This document shows, one piece after another, positions 1-5,967 of a stretch of 5,967 bases of DNA; positions within the stretch are counted from its first letter, which is position 1, and each line of letters begins with the position of its first letter. The notes beneath the pieces are model-generated. The model saw nothing but the letters and a program-made list of their open reading frames with translations, had not been told where the DNA came from and ran no database searches. The stretch is taken from NCBI GenBank assembly GCA_964480275.1, contig CAYZOC010000058.1:1-5967 (forward strand). Reading direction: 5' to 3'. The translations under genes were made by a program, and so were the position numbers. This DNA is from DATESG01 sp964480275. GTDB lineage: Bacteria; Bacillota_I; Bacilli_A; RFN20; CAG-826.

Positions 1-629
1 AAATCAACTTTGACTAATCTGTTTGTTGTACTTTTTAAATAGTCTTGAAGATAAAAACCATACTCCTCAACTTCTTTGATAAAAGGTTCATAAACTTTAT
101 TAAAGAGTGGTAACACTTCCCTCATCAATAAAATGTAGCGATTTAAGTAAACAAGAGGATTTTGGATAATCATTAAAAGATTCCATTTTGCTTGGGGCTC
201 AAGTTCTAAGTTTTCAAGAAACTTGGAAACTTGCTCACTTGAACTATCGATCATTAACTTTGACTCTTCTTCACTTTCTTCATTTAATCCATCGATTAAG
301 TACTGCTTGATTTTATGCTCATCGAAGTTAGCAAGAAATAACAAATAATCTTCCGGTCGTTGATATGAAGTTAGCAAATCTTGTCTGATGAGAAAGTCAA
401 TAAACTCAAGCTCGCCAAACCCTTTTAGATAAAATAGTTCAATTTCTTTTTCGTAGGGTGAAAGTATTCTTTGATACTCGTCTAGTAGATCAAAGTAATG
501 AGGATCAATTGCTTGCTTATAGTTATTTAAACTACTTTCCTCAAGAAAAAATTTTTTGTGATAGAGAAATTTTGGAAACAATAAAAATTCATGAATCTTG
601 CTTTGACTAGGTTTGAAGAGAAACTTCAT
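1..629 (-). CDS. Probable ArsR-like transcriptional regulator, N-terminal part (3' end beyond the left edge)
   Basis: The frame from the ATG at 629 stays open to base 1, giving 209 residues with no stop, so the gene is cut at its 3' end. The product starts MKFLFKPSQSKIHEF and is soluble, acidic and rich in Leu, Phe and Tyr, with no signal peptide or membrane segment. The opening, followed by a helical stretch ending in EFIDFLIRQDLL (about residues 73-85), resembles from memory the N-terminal sensor-like domain of roughly 300-residue Bacillota ArsR-type regulators. Those proteins carry the winged helix at the C-terminus, which would lie outside this window, so no DNA-binding motif can be seen here. 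The start is supported by a GAGGG Shine-Dalgarno at 636-640, six bases from the ATG. The gene overlaps the transporter gene by 23 bases in another frame, which points to translational coupling and joint regulation. A non-regulatory hypothetical protein remains possible. Confidence 0.55.
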   Translation of the reverse strand, partial: MKFLFKPSQSKIHEFLLFPKFLYHKKFFLEESSLNNYKQAIDPHYFDLLDEYQRILSPYEKEIELFYLKGFGELEFIDFLIRQDLLTSYQRPEDYLLFLANFDEHKIKQYLIDGLNEESEEESKLMIDSSSEQVSKFLENLELEPQAKWNLLMIIQNPLVYLNRYILLMREVLPLFNKVYEPFIKEVEEYGFYLQDYLKSTTNRLVKVD

Positions 630-1896
630 GTTCTTCCCTCTTTTCCGTGCTTGTAATAATATTTAATAAGCGTTTTCGATAGACGAGGACCGCGGTCACA
701 AGGATCAACCCACATATAATTATGACATAACTTGCGGCAATATTGTCGAAGAGAAAACCAAAACTAATTTGACCAAGGGGAATAAGAATTGTCGAAGCGA
801 GCATCAAGACACTACTAGTTCGTCCCATTGCCTCAAGGGGAACTATTTGTGTAAATATTGTCATGATTGTGATATTTACTGTTGTGACTAGTAGACCAAC
901 AATAAATAATAGGATCATTAATATTATATATGGAACAGTATTAGTACTAAATGTTGAAGTAAGTAGTGTCGAGGGAATAATAGACATTAGGAGTACGACG
1001 AGACCAAGGGCGAGAAAACTTTTAAATAAGAGCCGACCAATGTTGCTTTTTTTTCTTCCAAGTCCTAATAAAAGTGGAGCACTAATTGAGGCAAGAGCAA
1101 ATATTGTCTGAAATAAACCAAATTGCAAGTCGCTCGCTTTAAGTATTTCTTTAACGATAAAAGTTAACCCGACCGATAATAGTGGACTAATAGTAAAATT
1201 AATAATTGCAACAAGTCCAAGTATCGTCAGAATAAATTTACTAGAACGAATGATTTTGATGCCGGCAAGGAAGTCAATTTTAAATGTTGAGATCGTGTAT
1301 TTAGTTTGTCTTTTTAGGTGAGGAATATTGATAAAAATCTCACTAAGAGCGGAAAGTCCAAAGCAAAGAGCAGTGACAATTAAGACAATCTGCATGCCAA
1401 AAAAACCATAAACAATCGAGGCAATCATTGGTGCCAAAAGTTGCCCAATGTTTAACACTAATGTTTGCAAAGAATTAGCTTCTAGTAGCGCTTCTTTTTC
1501 GACCATACTTGGTATTACTGCCGCCATCGCCGCACCAAAGAAAATTTCGATAATCTCTAAGATAATTACAAATATATAAATTAGTAGTAACGATAAAGAG
1601 CCACTTATAAAAAAGACAAGAGCATAACCAGCAATTAAAAGTCCATTAAAAAAATCAAGAATAACAATCGTCTTTTTCCGGTCAAACCAGTCACCAAAGA
1701 CGCCGGCAATTGGTGCAAGTAATAGACGTGGTAAAATTGATATTGATAACATTGAAGCAAAAATAAGTGCACTTCCAGTTAGAGCAAGGACATATAAAGA
1801 TAAGGCAAACTGAATCATATTACTACCAAGTAATGATACTAATTTTCCACTCATTAAAAGTGCAAAGTCCTTGTTTTTTAGTAGTCTAAATTTCAT
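607..1896 (-). CDS. MFS transporter, probable drug/macrolide-type efflux permease (DHA3-like)
   Basis: This is a 429-residue inner-membrane protein with about 12 hydrophobic segments, the usual size for a major facilitator permease driven by the proton gradient. The loop after the second segment carries motif A as GVFGDWFDRKK (residues 65-75), with the conserved Gly, Asp, Arg and Lys. The opening, a short cationic stretch then FALLMSGKLVSLLGS, together with PRLLLAPIAG before motif A, is typical of the MefA-like MFS_3/DHA3 exporters. The substrate cannot be read from the sequence. The ATG start at 1896 is supported by a GAGG Shine-Dalgarno at 1904-1907. The stop is TAG at 609-607. The polar tail after the last membrane segment (about residues 407-429) overlaps the start of the downstream putative regulator gene. 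A candidate promoter and inverted repeat lie just upstream. I infer an exporter controlled by the regulator encoded behind it. MFS membership is secure; drug export is less so. Confidence 0.9.
   Translation of the reverse strand: MKFRLLKNKDFALLMSGKLVSLLGSNMIQFALSLYVLALTGSALIFASMLSISILPRLLLAPIAGVFGDWFDRKKTIVILDFFNGLLIAGYALVFFISGSLSLLLIYIFVIILEIIEIFFGAAMAAVIPSMVEKEALLEANSLQTLVLNIGQLLAPMIASIVYGFFGMQIVLIVTALCFGLSALSEIFINIPHLKRQTKYTISTFKIDFLAGIKIIRSSKFILTILGLVAIINFTISPLLSVGLTFIVKEILKASDLQFGLFQTIFALASISAPLLLGLGRKKSNIGRLLFKSFLALGLVVLLMSIIPSTLLTSTFSTNTVPYIILMILLFIVGLLVTTVNITIMTIFTQIVPLEAMGRTSSVLMLASTILIPLGQISFGFLFDNIAASYVIIICGLILVTAVLVYRKRLLNIITSTEKREEHEVSLQT
636..640 (-). promoter_or_regulatory. Ribosome binding site of the partial regulator gene
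   Basis: GAGGG on the minus strand lies six bases before the ATG at 629. It sits inside the last codons of the transporter gene, so ribosomes finishing the transporter pass directly over it. This supports the chosen start and coupled translation. Confidence 0.65.
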
Positions 1897-1927
1897 ATTT
1901 TTTCCTCATATTCAATCTAACAAGTTC

Positions 1928-1956
1928 ATCTTAAGCGATAAGCACGAAAAAAGCAA
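1928..1956 (-). promoter_or_regulatory. Candidate sigma-A promoter of the transporter-regulator operon
   Basis: On the minus strand, TTGCTT (1956-1951) and TAAGAT (1933-1928) are separated by exactly 17 bases. Each keeps key consensus positions: TTG in the -35, and TA...AT in the -10. Transcription would start near 1921, giving a leader of about 25 bases that contains the GAGG ribosome site. The match is moderate, and the region is so AT-rich that other -10-like sequences exist upstream, for example around 1985-1995. Confidence 0.4.
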
Positions 1957-1962
1957 CAAAAT

Positions 1963-1980
1963 ATTAGATGATTATCTAAT
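1963..1980. promoter_or_regulatory. Perfect inverted repeat, candidate operator of the exporter operon
   Basis: ATTAGAT at 1963-1969 and ATCTAAT at 1974-1980 form a perfect 7-bp inverted repeat with a 4-base spacer. It sits seven bases upstream of the proposed -35 box of the transporter gene. Its size and symmetry suit a dimeric winged-helix repressor such as an ArsR-type protein. A further half-site, TTAGAT on the minus strand, lies at 1920-1915, at about the transcription start. Alternatively the stem could act as a weak terminator. Read on the plus strand it is followed by seven Ts. Read on the minus strand it is followed by a T-rich stretch and would lie about 70 bases after the tex stop. 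The stem has only one G-C pair per arm, so termination would be inefficient. Confidence 0.4.
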
Positions 1981-2050
1981 TTTTTTATAAGTATGAACTT
2001 TTATCCTTTTTTAATTGCAACTCAAAAAGACTATAGGCCAATATTGAAGC

Positions 2051-4189
2051 TTAAACCTGTTTGATTGAAAGACCAATCCGCTTTTTATTGAGATCAAGGG
2101 ATATGACTTTAACAGTAACAATATCGTTAATCGCAAAAAGCGTGGAAATATCTTTAACATAACTATTTGCGATTTCCGAAATATGAACAAGACCATCCTG
2201 ATGAACATTAATATCAACAAACATACCAAAATCCATAATATTTCGTACTGTCCCTTTTAAAATCATGCCTTCTTTTAAGTCCTTGATGTCTCTAACTTCG
2301 TTATTTAGTTCGACAATTTCGATATCATCACGAATATCACGGCCCGGACGTTTAATTTCTTCAATGATATCATTTAGTGTCGCGTGACCAATATTAAATT
2401 TTGCGAGTACTTCTTGCACGTCTAAAGCGTTTAGCGCTTGTTCTTTTTGCTTGAAATCGTCTTCGAGAATATTAATATTTAATTGCTTGATAATATATTT
2501 GGCGACGGTATATGATTCTGGATGAATCGAAGTTGAATCAAGTGGCTCTTTGCCACCATATATTCGTAAAAATCCTGCGGCTTGTTCAAACGCCTTGGCC
2601 CCAAGTTTGGCAACTTTCTTTAACTCAATTCTTGTTTTAAAGGGACCATTATCTAAAATATATTGATAAATGTTATGGGCCACAGTTTTATTGATACCAG
2701 AAACATAGTTTAATAGTGAAATCGAACAATTATTTAGATTAACACCAACTGAATTGACAGTGTCTTCAACAACGCCACTAAGAGCAAGGCTTAGTTTTGT
2801 TTGGTTCATATCGTGTTGATATTGGCCGACACCAATTGCTTTGGGGTCAATTTTTACTAACTCACTCAAGGGATCTTGAATTCTTCTTGCTAGTGAAATA
2901 GCACTTCGCTTCTCGACCGAAAGATGAGGAAATTCATCTTCTCCTAGTTTTGACGCACTATACACTGAAGCTCCACTTTCATTTACGATGAAAATTTTTG
3001 TTGTAAAGTTATGCTCGCGGATAATTTGCGTAATGACTTCTTCACTTTCTCTTGAGGCTGTCCCATTACCGAGCGCAATATAATCAATTTGATTTTTTTT
3101 GAGCAATTCAATTATCGTATTTCGCCCGCGCTCAATTTCTTGACTAGAGGAGGCTGTAATATTTACAACCCCGATTTCACTAGGAATGCCATTTTTATTT
3201 ACCAGCGCATATTTACAGCCAGTTCTAAATCCTGGATCAAAACCTAACACTACTTTATTTTTAAGGGGCGGATAAAGTAAAAGGGCCTGGAGGTTTCTTT
3301 TAAATACTATCAGTGAAGCATCTTCAGCTTTTTCAAATAAGTCATTTCTAATTTCATTTTCAACCGAAGGAATAATTAGTCGTTTAAGGGCATCCTTGAT
3401 GGCCTCAGTAAGGAGAGGAGCAAAATCATTGTTAGTTGTATAGTCATTATCAATTTTAGTTGATATTACTTCGCTATCATACTCAAGAGCGACTTTTAAA
3501 CACTTAACCTTCTCACCACGGTTTATCGCAAGAATCCGATGTGGAGGAATAGAAATTATTTTTTCGCGATAATTAGCGTATTGACTGTATGTGTCTTTTT
3601 CATCTTTATTAACTTCTTTCGAAGTAATAAAACCTTCCTTAGTAATGAAGCTTTTGATGTACCTACGATATTTAGCCTCATCACTAATTTCTTCGGCAAT
3701 AATATCAAGAGCACCTTGTTGAGCTACTTCAATCGTGTCCACACCTTTTTCTTCATCGACAAAAGATTGTAAGAATTGTTGATGGTTTTCAACTTTTTTT
3801 CCGGCCTTAAAATAAAGCGCTAGTGGTTCGAGACCACGTTCTTTGGCAATTGACGCTCTTGTTTTTCTTTTTGGCTTATAAGGTCGATATATATCTTCTA
3901 GTTCAGCTAACGTTTCGACATTTTCAATCTGGGTTTTTAATTCTATTGTCAACTTGCCTTGCTCTTCTATTGAAGTTAAGACCGTCATAATTCTTTCGTC
4001 AAGATTCCGCAAATAGAGTAAATTGTCGTGTAGATCTCTTAGCTGGCTATCACTCAAATTTCCTGTCACTTCCTTACGGTAGCGAGCAATAAATGGAATA
4101 GTGTTTCCTTCATCAATTAGGCTAATAGCAGCTTCTATTTGTGTTTTCTCTATGTTTAATTTGGTCGCAATTTTTTTAACAATATTCAT
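2051..4189 (-). CDS. tex: Tex family transcription accessory / RNA-binding protein (S1 domain)
   Basis: This is a complete cytoplasmic protein of 712 residues, the normal Bacillota Tex/YdcI length. Tex proteins are conserved nucleic-acid-binding proteins linked to transcription and RNA processing. From N to C the sequence shows: a Tex_N helical region with FIARYRKEVTG (about 33-43) and the YRPYKPKRKTRASIAKERGL signature (101-120); a YqgF/RNase H-like domain with LGFDPGFRTGCKYA (about 315-328), LGNGTASRESE (373-383) and VNESGASVYSASKLG (402-416); the GVGQYQHDM segment (453-461); an HhH region with NYVSGINKTVAHNI (494-507) and AAGFLRIYGG (537-546); and an S1 domain from about residue 640 to the end, including VRNIMDFGMFVDINVHQDGL. 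The protein stops directly after S1, without the basic tail seen in some proteobacterial homologues. The frame also opens at a TTG at 4201. I prefer the ATG at 4189 because GGAG sits six bases before it and the promoter places transcription start at about 4200. It appears to be transcribed alone. Confidence 0.97.
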   Translation of the reverse strand: MNIVKKIATKLNIEKTQIEAAISLIDEGNTIPFIARYRKEVTGNLSDSQLRDLHDNLLYLRNLDERIMTVLTSIEEQGKLTIELKTQIENVETLAELEDIYRPYKPKRKTRASIAKERGLEPLALYFKAGKKVENHQQFLQSFVDEEKGVDTIEVAQQGALDIIAEEISDEAKYRRYIKSFITKEGFITSKEVNKDEKDTYSQYANYREKIISIPPHRILAINRGEKVKCLKVALEYDSEVISTKIDNDYTTNNDFAPLLTEAIKDALKRLIIPSVENEIRNDLFEKAEDASLIVFKRNLQALLLYPPLKNKVVLGFDPGFRTGCKYALVNKNGIPSEIGVVNITASSSQEIERGRNTIIELLKKNQIDYIALGNGTASRESEEVITQIIREHNFTTKIFIVNESGASVYSASKLGEDEFPHLSVEKRSAISLARRIQDPLSELVKIDPKAIGVGQYQHDMNQTKLSLALSGVVEDTVNSVGVNLNNCSISLLNYVSGINKTVAHNIYQYILDNGPFKTRIELKKVAKLGAKAFEQAAGFLRIYGGKEPLDSTSIHPESYTVAKYIIKQLNINILEDDFKQKEQALNALDVQEVLAKFNIGHATLNDIIEEIKRPGRDIRDDIEIVELNNEVRDIKDLKEGMILKGTVRNIMDFGMFVDINVHQDGLVHISEIANSYVKDISTLFAINDIVTVKVISLDLNKKRIGLSIKQV

Positions 4190-4195
4190 AATATT

Positions 4196-4199
4196 CTCC
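4196..4199 (-). promoter_or_regulatory. Ribosome binding site that decides the tex start
   Basis: GGAG on the minus strand (within TTGGAGAATATT) ends six bases before the ATG at 4189. The in-frame TTG at 4201 overlaps this site and has no Shine-Dalgarno of its own, so the first four residues of the longer reading are unlikely to be translated. Confidence 0.75.
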
Positions 4200-4206
4200 A
4201 AGCTTC

Positions 4207-4215
4207 ATTATAACA
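4207..4215 (-). promoter_or_regulatory. Extended -10 promoter of tex
   Basis: The minus strand reads TGTTATAAT, a perfect TATAAT box at 4212-4207 preceded by the TGn extension at 4215-4213. The -35 position 17 bases upstream reads CTCTAG, a poor match, which is usual for extended -10 promoters. Transcription would begin near 4200, leaving a leader of only about 11 bases that is almost entirely the ribosome site. Confidence 0.6.
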
Positions 4216-4358
4216 TAAACGTGCTTTTTCTAGAGTTTTAGCTAGCATCTTTGCGCATTAAATTCATTAGTAGCTACTTAGTTCTAGAGTCGGTTTATCC
4301 AGCATGAAAATTAGCCATTTTTAGTAAAAAGTTCAAAGAAATATTAAAACAAACAAAA

Positions 4359-4391
4359 TATTCTATCTAGAAAAATAATTATTTTAGAATA
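4359..4391 (-). terminator. Possible weak terminator or AT-rich nested palindrome after the zinc-ribbon gene
   Basis: TATTCTA (4359-4365) pairs with TAGAATA (4385-4391). Overlapping this, AAAATAATTATTTT at 4372-4385 is a perfect 14-base palindrome. In the minus-strand transcript the outer stem is followed by TTTTGTTTGTTTT, a U-rich tail of the kind found at intrinsic terminators. The stem is almost all A-T, so its efficiency is doubtful. It lies about 40 bases after the stop codon of the upstream gene. Confidence 0.3.
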
Positions 4392-4409
4392 ACTTGTTAC
4401 TAGGAAAAC

Positions 4410-4429
4410 GACTTATAATTATATTAGTC
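4410..4429 (-). terminator. Weak hairpin directly after the zinc-ribbon gene stop
   Basis: GACT and AGTC pair around an imperfect inner stem (one A-A mismatch, then three A-T pairs and a four-base loop). In the minus transcript this is followed by GTTTT. It starts three bases after the TAG stop. It is a candidate terminator by position but thermodynamically poor. Confidence 0.25.
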
Positions 4430-4431
4430 AA

Positions 4432-5967
4432 CTAGCCCAAATGAGATTTTTGACAATGGGGACAAATAATATGTCCTTGTTCATCTATTTTTGTAATATT
4501 ACGGAAATAAAAGCTTGCTTCGATTTGTTTTTGCAAGGTCCAGTCATCCAAACGCATTTCATCATCACTTTCAAAAACATGATGGCGTAAACTAGTGCAG
4601 TCGGTATAATGGTAATCCTTCTTCTTGGTTGGACAGAAGTCATGGCCAATTTCTGTCTTACACGAACGACAAGTATATTGATTGTTTTGTTCGTCACGTG
4701 TGAGTTTCCCGCCACAGAAAGGACAAAAACGATGTGACTCATCAACTGTGATCATGCCCTTTAAAATTATTTGTTGTATACGCCGGAAAGAATCGATGTC
4801 CTCGATACTAACGTAGACGTAATTACGAGTGAGATAGCTCTCGTATAGTTGGCTAATATATATCATTTCATTGATTTTATACTTACGGCGCTTTTTCATC
4901 GTTTTATCATCGTCCTCGACCGTATCTAAAAGCATTATTGAATATGATTTGTCTTTAGTAAAACGAAGAATAATTTCGTGCTGTTTGGTGTTTTCAATCG
5001 TAATAACCCAGTCTTTAAAAGTAAATTTTACGTCTAATGATTTAAGGTCAATAATTGATTTAGGATCAGTCACAAAATTAAAATGTCCAACTGCAAAAAG
5101 CGTAAGAATTAATGCATAACGCATATAGTTTCTTCGTAGTTCTGCGTGTTTAATTTTTACATTAGTGGTACTAGAGTTATCATCATCGCGTAAAAATCTA
5201 AATGTTTTATATATGCGCCGATAATCTTTTTGCATCAAAAATATATTGGTCTTTTTTAAAGCCATGAATTTATCTCGTTTGAGATTTTTCTGGTAAACCG
5301 GGCGTGATAATAGTGGAGTAATCGTTTGCAAGATGAGTTGTGACTTATCCAGAAGCTTATGGACTATATCTAAGTTTTGGCTGTGATTGCGAACATAGCC
5401 TGTATGAAGCTTTCCTAGTGCTAAAAAATAGGAACGGTGGTTGACCTGTTCAATTAGATTAAATTCTAAAAGTCGTTCAGCATAAAGCAAGCCACTCAAA
5501 TAATTACGACTCTTGCGCACAAGGTCCATGATCTCATCTATTAAGTTACAGAATATCAGATTCTCGTATAGACTGTAGTCATCTTCATAAACACGAGTCA
5601 ATAGTTTCTTTGGTTTAAGCCCCTTATTAGTTTCCGTTGATAATAAGTGACTATGGTTAGCCAAATGGACCAATGTATTTTGATTAATGACTTTTGCATT
5701 TTCAACTGGCAAAACATCGGCATTATCTTTTAAAACGATTGTGGGGTTATTGAAAATATTTATAATTGAGCTTAGAGATTTAACAATCTCTTCAACTTGT
5801 CGTTCGATATTTTTTAAATTTAGATTGTGAGTAATGGAAAAAAGCGTCAATTCATGAACGACAAAATAATCAAATTCTACATAGGTAATATCTTTATGAG
5901 TACGAATAAATTTATCAATACTTTTAAGTAAAACCTGATATCTAAGAAGATCAGTATCATTTATTTG
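4432..5967 (-). CDS. DUF2357-like protein with C-terminal zinc ribbon, 5' end beyond the right edge
   Basis: The frame is open from the TAG stop at 4434-4432 to the right edge, giving 511 residues without an N-terminus. A TTG at 5850 could be mistaken for the start, but 39 sense codons precede it in frame, so it is most likely an internal Leu. Using in-window numbering, the segment around residues 85-136 (DVLPVENAKVINQNTLVHLA and later YEDDYSLYENLIF) and KDYRRIYKTFRFL (247-259) resemble, from memory, the core of DUF2357 proteins. Those are often found beside McrB-like ATPases or fused to PD-(D/E)XK nucleases. A Lys/Arg-rich and beta-prone region follows. CPFC (415-418) and CRSC (433-436) form a four-cysteine zinc ribbon. 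C445, C457 and a terminal CPHC (502-505) could make a second metal site. No membrane segment or complete nuclease motif is evident. The function is unknown. It is probably nucleic-acid related, and a defence role is only an inference. Confidence 0.85.
   Translation of the reverse strand, partial: QINDTDLLRYQVLLKSIDKFIRTHKDITYVEFDYFVVHELTLFSITHNLNLKNIERQVEEIVKSLSSIINIFNNPTIVLKDNADVLPVENAKVINQNTLVHLANHSHLLSTETNKGLKPKKLLTRVYEDDYSLYENLIFCNLIDEIMDLVRKSRNYLSGLLYAERLLEFNLIEQVNHRSYFLALGKLHTGYVRNHSQNLDIVHKLLDKSQLILQTITPLLSRPVYQKNLKRDKFMALKKTNIFLMQKDYRRIYKTFRFLRDDDNSSTTNVKIKHAELRRNYMRYALILTLFAVGHFNFVTDPKSIIDLKSLDVKFTFKDWVITIENTKQHEIILRFTKDKSYSIMLLDTVEDDDKTMKKRRKYKINEMIYISQLYESYLTRNYVYVSIEDIDSFRRIQQIILKGMITVDESHRFCPFCGGKLTRDEQNNQYTCRSCKTEIGHDFCPTKKKDYHYTDCTSLRHHVFESDDEMRLDDWTLQKQIEASFYFRNITKIDEQGHIICPHCQKSHLG

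Larger units (their letters stand above)
1922..2000. repeat. Widely spaced inverted repeat flanking the transporter promoter region
   Basis: AAGTTCATCTTA at 1922-1933 is the reverse complement of TAAGTATGAACTT at 1988-2000 apart from one inserted base. The spacer is 54 bases. The left copy covers the proposed -10 box. The pair encloses the 1963-1980 inverted repeat and could be two operator copies or chance in AT-rich DNA. Confidence 0.35.
4200..4431. other. Intergenic region between the zinc-ribbon gene and tex
   Basis: About 230 bases without a supported gene. It holds the tex promoter at one end and two weak hairpins at the other. It also holds a 10-base palindrome AGTAGCTACT (4269-4278), a GCTAGC site near 4241, and a direct repeat TTCTAGAGT at 4228-4236 and 4282-4290. 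Short minus-strand reading frames such as MLDKPTLELSSY lack a ribosome site, so I do not call them genes. Confidence 0.6.

Noticed and set aside
863..1111. Plus-strand 82-codon reading frame
   Set aside because: It lies wholly inside the transporter gene on the opposite strand and gives a low-complexity product with no recognisable motif.
2010..2037. Hairpin CTTTTT...AAAAAG after the tex stop as a terminator
   Set aside because: The stem is nearly all A-T with internal mismatches, and no U-run follows it on the minus strand.
2011..2229. Minus-strand 72-codon reading frame
   Set aside because: It overlaps the S1-encoding end of tex in another frame. The tex frame is clearly conserved, so this is a shadow.
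3539..3772. Plus-strand 77-codon reading frame
   Set aside because: It is antisense to tex, and its hydrophobic appearance comes from reading the AT-rich coding strand in reverse.
4250..4310. Short minus-strand frames such as MLDKPTLELSSY and MANFHAG as leader peptides for tex
   Set aside because: They have no Shine-Dalgarno and lie upstream of the best tex promoter, so they would not be on the tex message.
4485..4745. Minus-strand 86-codon reading frame
   Set aside because: It is an alternative frame within the zinc-ribbon coding region, and the cysteine motifs belong to the long frame.
4871..5119. Plus-strand 82-codon reading frame
   Set aside because: It is antisense to the large zinc-ribbon gene, with no ribosome site or recognisable product.
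607..5967. Alternative genetic code (TGA as Trp) suggested by the Mollicute-like composition
   Set aside because: The full-length tex and transporter frames are intact without in-frame TGA, and the Trp codons I checked are TGG.

Overview
This is an AT-rich window with every gene on the minus strand, so reading order runs from base 5967 down to base 1. The long frames are open under the standard code, TGG is used for Trp, and Shine-Dalgarno sites are clear. Together these suggest a low-GC Bacillota or an Acholeplasma/Izemoplasma-type Mollicute relative that keeps TGA as a stop. I cannot place it more closely. No tRNA, rRNA, CRISPR array, insertion sequence or origin is visible.

Right part (5967 to 4432): the 3' part of a large gene whose start lies beyond the window. 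Its in-window product is 511 residues. The N-terminal and central parts resemble DUF2357-type proteins, and the C-terminus carries zinc-ribbon cysteine pairs. DUF2357 proteins are often linked to McrB-like or nuclease defence loci, but the partner genes, if any, are off the right edge. This is the least understood gene here.

Middle (4431 to 2051): an intergenic stretch of about 240 bases with weak AT-rich hairpins and a good extended -10 promoter, followed by a complete tex gene. Tex is a conserved housekeeping nucleic-acid-binding protein with Tex_N, YqgF-like, HhH and S1 domains. Its start is best placed at the ATG at 4189, not at the TTG at 4201.

Left part (2050 to 1): an intergenic region of about 150 bases holding a candidate promoter and a perfect 7-bp inverted repeat. 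It leads into a two-gene unit: an MFS efflux-type transporter, then, overlapping it by 23 bases, a gene cut by the left edge. The visible 209 residues of that second gene resemble the N-terminal domain of Bacillota ArsR-like winged-helix regulators that accompany transporters. The likely picture is a self-regulated exporter operon, with the inverted repeat as a candidate operator.

Most of the window is ordinary. The items most worth checking are the truncated zinc-ribbon/DUF2357-like protein with its unseen upstream neighbours, and the operator-regulator-transporter arrangement.
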